A DNA stretch of 64,000 nt from Massospora cicadina. Lineage: Eukaryota; Entomophthoromycota; Entomophthoromycetes; Entomophthorales; Entomophthoraceae. A model generated the notes under the pieces. It saw only the letters and a list, made by a program, of their open reading frames with translations. It made no database searches and was not told where the DNA came from. Below, piece by piece: positions 10,620 through 21,656 of this stretch. How positions within the stretch are numbered: the first letter of the stretch is position 1; the number at the start of each line of letters is the position of its first letter. Location: positions 233,080-297,079 of the forward strand of contig JAKSZP010006602.1 in NCBI GenBank assembly GCA_022478985.1, in the 5' to 3' direction. Made by a program: the position numbers and the translations under genes.

Positions 10620-11230
10620 TCCCCCATTTTGTAAAGTCATAGAAAACGTGTGAGGGTCAATTGATTTTTCGAGAATATAATACTATTAGCTAGTTCTCTG
10701 ATGGTATCTCTAAGAGACTTAGCATGCACTAATTAATAAGATAGACCTGATATGGTGTTGGAGATTCAACTGCAATGACCAATTATAATCAAGATCAAGA
10801 TTTGGTGTCTCAGTCAAATAAGATCTTAAAAACCCCGTCAGAGATATCCAATTCTTGGATAGACTGATGATTGACCCTTCAGAGTTATTGGCCTCTTCTG
10901 AAGGATGAGGCTAAGCAATCCAAAGGGACTAATCAATCTGAAGGGGCTAAGCCCTCTACAAGAAGTTTGATCCCATCTAATAAGAACCTTATCAGATCTG
11001 ACCATCACAAGTATATTAATAATCATCATCAATATCAGCCCTCCGTTAGAAAAGATCTTACCTTGGTTGAAGCACGAATGGTCCCCACTAAGAACTATGA
11101 AATCTAGCCTTATAAATATCCCTCATTTTTAATTAATAAAGTAACACTTCTTTTGTCTCACGTAGCTTAATTTTGGCCAACTTATAACTAAGTTCAATAT
11201 TCCATTTGGTTTTTGTTATTTCAAAGAAAC
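10620..11230 (+). repeat. LTR-like remnant related to the putative G LTR
   Basis: Contains TATAAATA near 11112-11119 and AATAAAG near 11138-11144, the same order and spacing as 3082-3110. An upstream block (AAGATTTGGTGTCTCAGTCA) resembles the equivalent part of 2870-3224. The block between them has no counterpart in G and may be an insertion. Could be a solo or truncated LTR. Confidence 0.35.
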
Positions 11231-11309
11231 TAATAACATTATTGCCTTGTTTCCACCTTTTCTAGAGCCGTGAAACTAATATTTTTGTAGCCTTTGTAGC
11301 ACCTGAATA

Positions 11310-11878
11310 TTGCAATTTCTCACAAAATTCCAATATATGGTCTTTCAGAGTGTGAGCATCAGTAGACTTTTCTCTACATTTTTAAAGGACCCTTTCCATA
11401 TGTGTTCCAGTTTTCTAGTCCTTATAAAAACATAATTATAATAGAAACCCAACTCCTATGGCAAAAAATGGTAAGTTCTGTCAATTCTGTTTATTGCATT
11501 GCAAGCCTTGATCTTTCATGCCAGCGTGTTAGAGTAAGCTTAACATTGCTATGGATTATGGTTCGCATGAGGTTCTCAATATACTTAAGTTAATCTTTCA
11601 TTCTCTCCATGGATGTATGAGTATAGAACAGGAGGGAGCTCAGGATGCTTACTATTTATTTAACTGAAATGGTAATTGCCATATCAATGAGTAAAAGCTG
11701 ATATTAAAAGCAAAAGGGGAGGGCAAACAAGATTCCAACTTTCTGATTTTTTCATGTTATGTTCTGCAATATACCAAAAAAAGTATTGCTTACCCACTCC
11801 ACCATGCTAATAGCTTCAGGGTTTTAGGCGTGAACAATGCCCCTCAAAATCTCATCAAGACATCAATATTAGGTATTA
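11310..11878 (-). pseudogene. Gypsy remnant J, integrase C-terminal region
   Basis: The nucleotide sequence aligns with the integrase tail of element H. It shows H's GGTCCTTTCC-type block (GPF motif on the minus strand) near 11390 and H's GCCAG(A/C)GCGT...AGCTTAAC block near 11520-11545. In H these blocks lie on opposite sides of the D insertion (45820-45913 and 52979-53100), so J shows the uninterrupted order. The remnant continues across LINE A into 17183-17570. Confidence 0.6.
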
Positions 11879-11894
11879 TATAAGATGTAAAGTT
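11879..11894 (+). repeat. Target-site duplication of LINE A, left copy
   Basis: TATAAGATGTAAAGTT, identical over 16 bp to 17167-17182. It marks the left end of LINE A and the insertion point in remnant J. Confidence 0.85.
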
Positions 11895-11990
11895 AAAACT
11901 TTTCTTTCTCGTTGCAATCACTTTTGCAACCTATTCAATTCAAGTCTGAATCTAGTTTGATAATCTCACAGAGGAGATTAGTCTGCGCCC

Positions 11991-13401
11991 ATGTCAGGGA
12001 GCAGTTGGGCAAGCAAGGTAAGAGGAGCAGGTGGAAGGCCCACGGCCTCCAACGTTTGAAAACGCCCTGGAGAATCTGGCGGAATAGACAAAAATCTTAA
12101 AACTGGCGGTCACAATTTCCCCGGAGATACTCACATGGCAAGCACGATGCAACCAGTACATCAACACGCCACACTCCCAGCCACTTTCTTAAGTGGAATT
12201 TAGAGTCCGCATATTTCTGGACATCCAAAAAATGGCCTTATGGGAAAAATTTTGTGAATATGTGCACACAATTTTCCTGACCGCGGTGTACGTTGCACCT
12301 CACTCCATGTCATGCAGTTGGCTGGACCTAGGTTTTAAAAGCAAAAAGGCAGCAGACAAGGCTGCAGCGATTCACATAGTGGTCAACCTCCCCAAAGGGC
12401 AATGGGCTTTCAAAACCAAATGCACCAGATGGACAAAATCAAACCAAATTTTCCTCACGTTTGACTTATTGCCTACTATGGTAAAACGTGACATTTTGGA
12501 ACAACACCTGAAAGATGGTCTCGCCATATATGGCGAAATACAATCTTTCAAAATACAATGCTTCACGCTGATGCCACACCTGTGCACTGGCAAAGCCATC
12601 GCAGTCCTGACCCCAACTGAGGAGATCATGAAGGACCTAACCCAGATTCGCATTCCACTTTTATTGATATTGCAGGGCATACCACCCACCCATTCCAGGT
12701 GACCGTGGACAGAGCGCCCCCCATTTGCACCCACTGTGATGCATTCAGCCATAAGGCGCACACATGCCCCATCAAGGAGGGCGTCACATTCCAAGAGCAC
12801 CCCTTGGTGGCCATGGCCAGCAGAGAGGCGCACTACGAACCAACTGCAAGTACCAAAGAGGCTTTCCCATGGGGAGCACAAGGCTGCTACCTACTGGTAA
12901 AGCCTATCTCCCTGCAAGAGCAGAAGAAGGCCAAGCAGGCCCACAGGGCCGCGGCCAAGGAAGCGGCCAAAGCCACCACCGCTATCCCACACTCCCAACG
13001 TCAGGAGGACATTGAAACCTTCGTGGTGGAAGCAACTCGGGAATCCATCAACCAATCAGATTGGGAAGCCCATGCCAAATGGGCCACTCAATCTGAGGAT
13101 CTGATGGGGGACTCAATCTCACCCAATCATTGCACCCAAGCTCCAGTCAAAACTGACTTGGGACCCATCCCAACTGAAAAAAAAATTTGACCTGCTCAAT
13201 GATGCACTGAACTCATCCGCACCACAAAAAATTCGTCCAACATCAGGAAAACAAAAAGCGAAGGCTAAAGCCAATGCAACTCTTTCCACAAAAATTAACA
13301 AAAATCCTGATAGTGTTGCTGCTAACACCCGCGCTGCTGTGAAGGCCCATGGGGATCTAGAGGAGGCTGGTGGGCCCGGGTGCCCACCCCCTCAAACCTA
13401 A
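11991..13401 (+). pseudogene. LINE A ORF1 (RNA-binding Gag-like protein), frameshifted
   Basis: I place the start at ATG 11991 because the protein-level pattern MxGSSxAxK... is shared with LINE B at 20273. A TGA at 12057-12059 interrupts this frame, and B has a sense codon there. Frameshifts follow near 12190, 12700 and in the A-run near 13185. The middle part (12193-12702) is open for 169 codons. The next segment holds the zinc knuckle CTHCDAFSHKAHTC near 12726-12770 (C-x2-C-x4-H-x4-C, intact). A Lys/Ala-rich stretch (KKAKQAHRAAAKEAAKA) follows. The TAA at 13399-13401 is conserved in B. ORF1 proteins coat LINE RNA. Confidence 0.75.
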
Positions 13402-13407
13402 GGTGCG

Positions 13408-14317
13408 ATGGGGGAAACCTTCACTTTAGGGATGTTGAATATTTCTGGACTCAAGGCCTCCCTGTCCCGGGCTAGGAAACTGAGTTTTTTACAAACAATT
13501 TACCCGTGGATATCCTGGCCATCCAGGAGTCCCACTGTCCACGAGGTTCCGAGGAAACTTGGAAAACAATGCTCCTCCCATCCCTATCCTTTTGGTCAAA
13601 GCACTATGGAGTGCTAATTTGGAAAATAATTTTTTCAAATTTGTATCCTCAGAAACATTCCTAAATGGCTGAGTGCTCGTTGTCACTTTCTTGTGGGCCA
13701 ATGTAGTGCACGCAATCATCAACATCTATGCCCCAAATGGTGCCCATGAGCATCAGGAATTTTTCTCATCGGTCAAATCCCTCCCACTACCCCCAGATTC
13801 TTTCCTAGTTGGTGACATGAACTGTTGGCTAACCACACCAACGGACCAGTGGCCTTCCTCACCCCACACCCCCCAGGGTCACGTAGAACTGCGCATTCTA
13901 AAGGCCACCCTCATGTTAATGGATGAGCTGCCACGACATGCCCTGCTGCTCAAAAACATGATGCATCCCCACGACCACAACGGCCAATTAAGGTCCATGA
14001 CCCGCATCGACCTTATCCTAATGCTGGTGAAATTCCAGCCCCACAACTCCCACTTCAAAACAACAAAAATGGAATTCTCCGACCATCGACTGGTCTTGAT
14101 AACCTACCACCTACCTGTCACAGTTGCTAAGGCCCCACATTGGTGCAAAATCCGCCCCCCTGAGCTCGCGTCACCAGGATTTTCCAAATGGGTGGAAGAG
14201 GCAACTTTGGCAAAAAAGTTTGTTGCACCATTTTGTGTGGACCCCATTTCCACATGGGCAACTTTCAAAGAGGACACCATCTGCCACTCTCGCCATCTCT
14301 CCTCCAGACGCTCATGA
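13408..14317 (+). pseudogene. LINE A ORF2 N-terminus: AP endonuclease domain
   Basis: The ATG at 13408 is 6 bp after the ORF1 stop and is conserved in LINE B (21657). The start MGETFTLGMLNISGLKAS matches the APE opening strand. The metal-binding ILAIQESHCP appears only after a frameshift near 13500. The open segment 13673-14317 has NIYAPNG, VGDMNCW, MTRIDLIL and SDHRLVLI, the N/D/H active-site series of AP-type LINE endonucleases. This enzyme nicks target DNA to prime reverse transcription. Confidence 0.85.
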
Positions 14318-15408
14318 GCCACATCGGCAGTTATCTCGCGCGCTCTGGCAGAGTTGGCACACTTGGAGTCCAACATCCCAGTTATAGGATACAGCCCTGC
14401 ATGGGGCCAGAAGTGGGCGGAGGCAGCCGCCCACCTCAACGCACTTGAAAGGCAACACAAACATCAGGTTTGTGTTCAATACAGGGCCACACACAACACA
14501 AAAGGTGTCAATTGCACCGCATATTTCTTTAGAAAATTTTTGCACCACGCCAGAGCGTGGCTTGCACACAGGTGCGAAGATCAGATAATTCCATTGCGGA
14601 TACACTGGCCAAAGTGGCAATTGAAATGCAAAAATATTACTCTGAGTTGTACCGAGCTAAACCAATTCAGCTGGCTGAAGTGGTGGAATTTCTTGACTGA
14701 GCCCACATCTACACTATTTTCTGATACCTGGAAATAATGAATTTAATTACTCTGAACGTTTTATGAACAGCCATTCGCGGTGTGCCATACCAAAAATGCC
14801 CAGGCCCAGATGGCATTCCATATGAGTTCTACAAAAAATATTTCAAATATATATCCCCATTGCTGCTCGCCTCACTTAACCAAAGCCTGTATGAAATGCG
14901 CCTCCTACCAGGAGGACATGAGGCCAAACTGTCTCACTCTTCAAGAAAGGGGATAAGCTAGACTTAGCCAACTGGCGCCCCATTTCTCTAACAAACACAG
15001 ACACTAAAATTTTAACAAAAATTATGGCTAACCAATTAGGGACTGTAGCATCTGCCACCATCTCCCCAAAACAAGTTTAGTTTCATCCCCAGAAGGTCGA
15101 TTTGGGATAATGTGCACTCTGTGGCTAATGTATGTCAGTCCACAGCCTCTGGGGCACTTGTAGTCTTGGACCAACAAAAGGCCTATGATAGAGTAAACTG
15201 GGAATACTTCAGGGCCTGCCTCCATCAATTCCGCCTACCCCCTCGCTTCATCAACTGGGTGATGCTGCTCACTGAATCTGCAACAATGGCAGTGCGTGGC
15301 CCTGGCTTCCTAACGGAAGTAGTCCGCCCTCAAAGGGGCTTGCGACAAGGGGACCCCTCAGCCCACTCTTATACAACTTCAGCCTTGACCCACTACTTCA
15401 AAACGTGA
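14318..15408 (+). pseudogene. LINE A ORF2 middle: endonuclease-RT linker and RT palm, frameshifted
   Basis: Short frames replace one another. Recognisable blocks are CPGPDGIPYEFYKKYF near 14795-14845, LANWRPISLTNTDTKI near 14965-15010, VVLDQQKAYDRVNWEYF near 15160-15210 (first catalytic Asp-bearing block) and QRGLRQGDP near 15330-15357. A frameshift just after QGDP moves the continuation into the next frame. This is a non-LTR reverse transcriptase performing target-primed synthesis. Confidence 0.85.
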
Positions 15409-16991
15409 ATGCCCGCCTCACTGGGGTCCATGCACCAGGTCAAGCCCCAGTCAAGATGATGGCGTTTGCAGATGATTGTGTGGTTGGGGTGCCTAATAAT
15501 CAAGATGCACGCGCGCTTGAAGCTCTCATCCAGGAGTATTCCTGGGTAAGTAATGCAGCACTGAATGCTTCCAAAACCGAAATCATCCTCCTTAGTCGGT
15601 TTCATAACTGCTCGACCCCAGCAATTAGTTCCCAACCCGGCCCATCTGCTCTCCCACATCCATGCCCTACCAACTCAACACACACCGCACCACTGGTGCT
15701 CCCCTTCATGCCACGTCCTACCATAGGACCAGTACACCATCTGGGCGTGTGGATGGAGGCAGGCGGATATTCATCAGCAGTAATGGAGTGCCGTATTCTG
15801 GACAACGTGATAAAGCAAATCGCCTCTCTCAGAGCCCACCCTACTTCCCTTACTGGCAGGGTTGTTTTAGCCAACTCTATGCTCCTATCCAAAGTCTGGT
15901 TCAGAGCCCACGCCATCCCCTTCTCCCCAAGCTTCTTCAAATCCCTGTATGCCTTGCTGCAAGGATGGCTTTGGTCAGGCCGCCCTTCACCAGAGCGGCT
16001 AGAGGTCATGTTTGGCCCTCATCATCATGATGGCATGGGCCTTCTTGACTTCAAAGCCCATGCTGCCAAGATCCTGGGCACCTGGATCGCGGCCATCACC
16101 GCCCCTACACTCCCCTCCCAACACTGGTCCCGCGCAGCCCGCTCCAACTTCTCCCAAGCCATGGGCCAAAACAACCCATCGAACCCCCACTCCCTGATGA
16201 TCTACCTCGCTTCACACCCATCGACCACAGGCCCTCATGGGACTAAAACCCACTACAAACGAATCCTACTCTCCATGCGGAGCGCTGAGTGGAGAATTTG
16301 TATTAGCGGACACACAGCCCAGAGAGGCCGCCCCTCTCCTCAGTTCACACAAGAGTTACAGGGGCTACCCATCCAAGATGGCGTAATCCCCACACGGCCC
16401 CATGTCCTATCCAGGGTGGACTACCTGGACATGATGGACATCCTTTACTCCATTGAGACCCAAAAAACTATCTGGAAATATGTACATCACCCTCTGTTGA
16501 AGCCTCAAGTCCGCTCTCATGTGTGGCGCTGCCTGAGGCGGGTGTATCATACAGCTGAGCGCTCTAATGCTTTACACTCATCCTGTGTCATGTGTGGCCA
16601 GTATGGAACGCTGTTCCACCGCCTGGAGAAGTGCCCTACCTCTAAAGTGATATGGCGCGAAGTTCAACGTCTGCTGGGCCAGGATCAAATGCATCCCTTC
16701 AGTCTGTCAAGAGATATGTTTGCTCTATCAATGGCCTCCTCCCTTCCACCCTCCCTCCGTGCTCTGGTGGTTGCAATCGCCATGTGGACCATCCACACGA
16801 TTGTCTTAGATGCCATCGCAGGCTCCACCCCACCCTCCCAGAAACTGTCCACAGATTCCGGTCTCATTTGGTGGACCACTTTCAAGCGTGGATGTTTGGA
16901 TACCTCCCACCGCGTCAATGACAGCTGGTTTCCTCCTGGTTCCCAGTTTGGTTCATCAAATCAGACCCCTTCCTCCACACGTGCTCAATAG
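15405..16991 (+). CDS. LINE A ORF2 C-terminal half: RT catalytic box and zinc-finger tail (about 528 codons)
   Basis: Longest open reading frame in the window. Residues about 1-60 complete the RT palm, with MMAFADDCVVGVPNN carrying the intact FADD catalytic pair and ALNASKTEIILLS after it. The thumb and connection region include LGVWMEAGG and LLSKVWFRAHA. The C-terminal third has CVMCGQYGTLFHRLEKC, the Cys/His motif common at the end of L1-type ORF2 proteins. The ORF ends TAG at 16989-16991. Its start is a frameshift artefact; the real protein began at 13408. No RNase H domain is evident. Confidence 0.85.
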   Translation: MNARLTGVHAPGQAPVKMMAFADDCVVGVPNNQDARALEALIQEYSWVSNAALNASKTEIILLSRFHNCSTPAISSQPGPSALPHPCPTNSTHTAPLVLPFMPRPTIGPVHHLGVWMEAGGYSSAVMECRILDNVIKQIASLRAHPTSLTGRVVLANSMLLSKVWFRAHAIPFSPSFFKSLYALLQGWLWSGRPSPERLEVMFGPHHHDGMGLLDFKAHAAKILGTWIAAITAPTLPSQHWSRAARSNFSQAMGQNNPSNPHSLMIYLASHPSTTGPHGTKTHYKRILLSMRSAEWRICISGHTAQRGRPSPQFTQELQGLPIQDGVIPTRPHVLSRVDYLDMMDILYSIETQKTIWKYVHHPLLKPQVRSHVWRCLRRVYHTAERSNALHSSCVMCGQYGTLFHRLEKCPTSKVIWREVQRLLGQDQMHPFSLSRDMFALSMASSLPPSLRALVVAIAMWTIHTIVLDAIAGSTPPSQKLSTDSGLIWWTTFKRGCLDTSHRVNDSWFPPGSQFGSSNQTPSSTRAQ

Positions 16992-17166
16992 TGGCTACGG
17001 CCCCTTCACACGTTCCCTCCCCTCCCCATAAGTGGCGTTCCCGCTGGCAACAAGAGATAGCATCGCTTCTCTGGGGTGCCTCCCCTGGTACTAAGTTTGT
17101 CTTTCCTGAGTCATATTTGGAAGTGTCCGTCCCATGGTCAGCTTTCCCCGCAATAAATTTAAAATT

Positions 17167-17182
17167 TATAAGATGTAAAGTT
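17167..17182 (+). repeat. Target-site duplication of LINE A, right copy
   Basis: TATAAGATGTAAAGTT, identical to 11879-11894. Confidence 0.85.
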
Positions 17183-17570
17183 GATCCTATTGTCTGTTAC
17201 TATAAATTGTGGAAATTCATGAAAGTTGTTTTATGTTTAAATAAACTTTTTTATGATAATGCCACCTTATTTTATGACTAATGTAGTTTTCCACTTGATG
17301 AGGTGATCAATGAACATGATAATGTACCTAAATTTCCCATAACTATTGAGCAAGGGTCTACAACGCTGATAAAGGTGATGTGCCAGGTGAAGTTGCTTTA
17401 TCCAAAAGATATGAGGTGGTCTTTCAGTAGAAGGCTTCAGTTTGTCAATATTTACACAGCTAAGCATTTCCTAGATATCAAAATGAATAATCTCTAATAG
17501 TATTGCTGCTTTACTGATTAAGTGTCTTTCTATAAACGCCCATGCCTCATGGCCTTGTGCCCAATAATAA
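17183..17570 (-). pseudogene. Gypsy remnant J, integrase core and H2C2 region
   Basis: The minus frame 17267-17467 contains GKFRYIIMFIDHLIKWKT, the integrase core strand pair with its Asp-bearing block. Immediately upstream on the minus strand an H2C2 pattern is readable (MRHGRL, then QQYY before a TAG at 17494-17496 where Trp is expected). With 11310-11878 it forms one integrase split by LINE A. I cannot trace RT or RNase H further right. Confidence 0.6.
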
Positions 17571-18229
17571 TTGCTTTTTGCTCCATTGGTCATTGTATTT
17601 ATTATTGTGGGTCATCAAAAATATTTTAAAATTTCCCATTTTGACAATAATTTTCCTCCTCAATTTCATAAAAAAGCACTGAAAATCCTTTGGTTCACTA
17701 TCCTATTGTTTTTTAGAATTTTTGTTAAGTTGATCATTGACTTAATCAGCTGCTAAGGCCAGGGTTGGCATCCAAGGTAAAAAAAGATATTATAATGTTT
17801 TGAACTTAAACGGTGCTGGATTATAATTTTTAGGCTCATGTTTTAAAATCCCATTGGTACAGCCTCCCTTCTAGCCCCTTAAAATTCTGTAATCAAAAAA
17901 GTGAGTAATGAATGGTTAATACTAAAATGTACTCCATGGGCATATACCTGAAAATATTTACACATATAGATGCCTCCATAATTCTTTCTCAATTTGCTTA
18001 TTATTTTTGTGCATGCGCATCCAACATTTGGCTGCAGTAAACCACACAGTGCTTGATTCCCTAAGAAGCAATTTACAATGACACCGCCCCTATGGCGATG
18101 TGGTAGTGTATATTTGAATATAAAAATATTATTATAGTTTAAGTATATAAGTATTTGTGCTTTGGTGAGGTAGAGCCTTATTTTTTCAAAAACCATGTAG
18201 AAGTTCTCTGTTCACGAAAATGACACTAT
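17571..18229. other. No recognisable gene
   Basis: AT-rich, no supported reading frame or repeat copy seen. Confidence 0.4.
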
Positions 18230-18640
18230 TTTGGGTGTGATATAGTGTTTCATTTATGTTTCATATTATATTTCTGGGCACAGACTGTAAGAACAAGGAG
18301 GAGGTTAGCAAGGCCTAGAATTTAGGTAACTGTTCTCCTGAAATTAAATATACCCTGTACCAACGTTGGGTAAAAGCTAAGTATGCCCAGAATAGTACAA
18401 ATGAGGCTTTGAGTTGGTGTTTCCAGAGGTTCATCAATAGCTCAAAATTTACAAGTTATCCAGTAAAAAATTGGTTTTAGCATTTAATTGTAAATTGAGA
18501 TAAAGGCTTATTTAAAATATATAAGAGCAGATTAGTAATATTCAACTTTAATTCAAAAAATAAAGTCTGGGCATACTCAAGCTATAGTACCACTGTTAAT
18601 GTAAGCTTGGTTTTATTGTCTAGATTAGACTCAGTCCTGA
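18230..18640 (+). repeat. Dispersed non-coding repeat, copy 1
   Basis: Shares two blocks with 28595-29010 in the same order: ATTTCTGG followed by AAGGAGGAG, and ATACTCAAGCTATA followed by ACCA/ACTGT-type sequence. The segments between are diverged. Could be an LTR or UTR of an unrecognised element. No coding sequence lies between the copies except LINE B. Confidence 0.4.
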
Positions 18641-20176
18641 TGCAAAATGACCATGTATAATCCCCAATATCCTATATAGTCATTTATAGTATACCAAATT
18701 AATGTTGTTCGACTCCATTTCTATTAAATACCCTAAACAAAAATATAAAAGATATACCTTTAGTCTGGCCTTACCGCAGACTTCCTCTAGGAAGTAAAAA
18801 ACTATATTTGCTATTTTATCCTTACAATTTTTTAACTATTTCGATATCTTTGGAATATGGTCTGCTTCAGATTGAAATTTCAAAAGCCTAGGCTTCAAGT
18901 TGCAGTTGGTCATAGACTCCTTATTGGAGTTTAATCAATTCCTCATCTTTTAGTCTAATTGGCTGTTTATATAATCATATATATACTCTCTTTGAGCCAT
19001 CTAGGTGTCAGCACAGATGAGGTTTCTTGTTTCATATTGTGTTATTAGTATATCCCTAGTTTTTTGGGTGTGTAACCCCCCATCACCTCTTCAGGAACAT
19101 GTGAGTTACAGACACTCTCGTGACATTAGTCATCCAACCTTTCTAATTTAATTGTATGTTAATTCACCATATAGGGGCTCTCTCTTCTCATAAGTTTGGA
19201 TTTATTGTACATTGTTCACGGATTCTATTCTACTCAACACTGTGATTTGTTTGATTTACTTATTGTACAGCTTAGCGTTATTTTCACTTTACCCAACTGG
19301 GTGATCCCTACCCTTCCTTCTAGTACCTAATGGTTTGGACCTTTCCATACCTTTCTGTAATATACAAAAAAAACCCCAGAAATAGTTTTTTGAAATCAAG
19401 CATGTGTTAGCCTCTATTGCTTTTTAAGCTTCTATCAGTACATATTATAAAAGCCCTCATCTACCCCCTCATGGTGCTGAATTACTTTTTTGATAATCTC
19501 CTAGTGAAGCTGAATGGTTTTTATAGTCTTAAGAGCTCAGACGCACCTATGGTAGTTAATAAACGGTTTAGAACGCCTTCTGGAAGAACTTTTGCCCTGA
19601 TCAACCTTTATTTTATAAGTTCTTCAAAATTTTCAGGTGGGACACCCTTTTAGTGTCCTATATATATAAATTTTGCAGTTGGGCGTAAGCCCTACCTTTG
19701 TCTAACGTAGTAATAATCGCATTTCTCCAATTTGTCTTTGAATATTACAGCAATTAACAATCAAATGTGGATTACTACACCTGCCAAATTCAATCATGTT
19801 ATTGTATATCTCCTTGGCGATTATCCCACCCCAAGTGATGGGGGACAGGTGATTTAGCTGCAATTGTTTCACCCAAAGAGACCCCTATAAATACCTTTAC
19901 TAAAAACAGCATATCTCTTCTGAAATTGGAGGATTCATATGTTGATACACCTTATGTCATGAAATTTGGGCCGCAGGAGGTCTTTATTACAAATCCTGTG
20001 TAACAAAAGATGGTAAATAGCAAGGAGTTTATGGTTAAAAAGAGTCAACGTCCAAATTAATCATTCATATGTTTCTAATATGGATTATTCCTTAAAATCA
20101 TATATGAATAAGGGCCATAAGAAGAGGGAAATAAGCCACTGAATTTTTAGAAATTTTAAAGATCTTTAAAAACCCA
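18641..20176. other. No recognisable gene
   Basis: AT-rich spacer. TATATATAAA lies at about 19660-19669 and CTATAAATAC near 19885-19895, the latter resembling the promoter-like blocks of the LTR remnants. Nothing protein-like can be supported. Confidence 0.35.
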
Positions 20177-20272
20177 TAATGCTTTTCTCTCTCATTCAAA
20201 TCACTAATTGCAACAGGTTGATTCAAGACTAGGTAAGTTTGATCTATCTTCAAGGATATTAGTGCGCACCTG

Positions 20273-21652
20273 ATGTTGGGTAGCAGTTTGGCTAGAAAAG
20301 CAAAAGGAACAGGATTGGGCTCCTCATTATCCAAAGTTTTTAAACGCCCTGGCGACACTGGCTGCCTAGATAAAAATAAAAAATTGCAATGAATATTTCC
20401 CCAGAGATTTTATCCTGGAAAGCAAAATGCAACCATTTCATCAATACTCCGCATCCCAGCCCCTGTCATTAATGGATAATGGGGTTTTAGTTTTCCTGGA
20501 TATTAATCAAATGCCACTTTGGGAAAAGGTATGTGTAAATATTCACAACCATTTCCCAAACGCAGTATATGTTGCACCACACTCCATGACCCATGGTTGG
20601 TTGGATCTCAGGTTTGAATTAAACAAGCAGCGGACAAAGCTGCACAGGTGCGTGTGGTGGTAGACCTCCTGGATGTTCAAAGGGTGGTTGAGACAAAACG
20701 CACTTTGTGGACCAAGTCAAACAAAATTTTTATTACCTTCAACTTTCTCCCCATAACAATAAAGCGCCCAGTGCTGGAGCTCCACCTTAAGGATGGGCTT
20801 AAAAGCTATGGGAAACTTCACTCCTTCAAAATGCAACACATTATGCTATGCCAAACCTGTGCATGGGCAAAGCAATTTCTGTGATCACCCCATCCGCAGT
20901 CATAGCAGAAGAGTTTACCCAAATCCCCCACACTGCAGTTGTGTTTGTTAATTTGGCATAAATCCCGCCCATTCTACATCCCATTGGATAGCGCGCCACC
21001 TATCTGCACCTTTTGTCATTCTTTTGGCCACAAGGCCCACACATGCTCCATCAAGGAGGACATCACACAAAACGAAATCCTACCCAACGCAATGAGCAGT
21101 GCATACTACTATTATAAACTGGATATTGACACTGACACCGCCTTCCCGTGGGGTGCGCAGGGGTGTTACATTCAGGTCAAAACCTGTGTCCCCACAAGAA
21201 TGAAAAAAGGCCAGCAGGCCCATAGAGCAGCAGCTAAGGCAGCGGCCACGGCTGTATCTGTGATCCTGCCTGACCAGACTAGGATGACATTGAGTCATTT
21301 GCTGTGGAAGTGGCTTATGAATCCACTCTCTGATCAAAATTGGGGCAACCAACAAGAGGACCCAATGGGTGAGTTGGATTTACCTGAGCAAAATTACCAA
21401 GTCTTAATTAAAACTGTTTCTACCGCCCATTTCCCTCTTGGATTTTTTGACCTGTGATCATGCATTGGCAGGAGCACAGCAATTTGAAAATTTGAAATAA
21501 ATCAGAAAAAAAGAACACCAAAACCACAACTACATTCAAAGTGATGGCAACCCTTAAGCCCTTGTATGAAGGACCAGAGATGAGTTCAAAAGGCTTGCCG
21601 CTGAGAAAGCAGCAAAGTTTGGGCAAGGAGGCCCTTCCCATAGCACCTAAGG
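20273..21652 (+). pseudogene. LINE B ORF1, frameshifted
   Basis: ATG 20273 aligns with the proposed LINE A start. Frameshifts occur near 20400, 20660 and 20890. Open pieces show WEKVCVNIHNHFPNAVYVAP (20427-20663) and an intact CCHC knuckle CTFCHSFGHKAHTC near 21008-21050. The Lys/Ala-rich stretch KKGQQAHRAAAKAAA follows. The stop just before the ORF2 ATG at 21657 is in the same place as in A. Confidence 0.75.
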
Positions 21653-21656
21653 TAAG

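Larger units (their letters stand above)
11895..17166 (+). mobile_element. LINE A, apparently full-length non-LTR retrotransposon
   Basis: L1/Tad-like element of about 5.27 kb bounded by a perfect 16-bp target-site duplication. It has a short 5' UTR, ORF1 with a CCHC knuckle, ORF2 with an AP endonuclease, RT and a C-terminal Cys/His motif, and a 3' end of AATAAATTTAAAATT. It is richer in G+C than its surroundings. Homology to LINE B starts within a few bases of the same 5' point, supporting full length. Frameshifts and a few stops inactivate it, but its RT catalytic box is intact. Confidence 0.9.

Noticed and set aside
12372..12881. 169-codon minus-strand frame
   Set aside because: Antisense of LINE A ORF1; the sense strand carries the conserved knuckle and homology to LINE B.
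15602..16009. 135-codon minus-strand frame
   Set aside because: Antisense shadow of the LINE A ORF2 C-terminal frame, no family resemblance.
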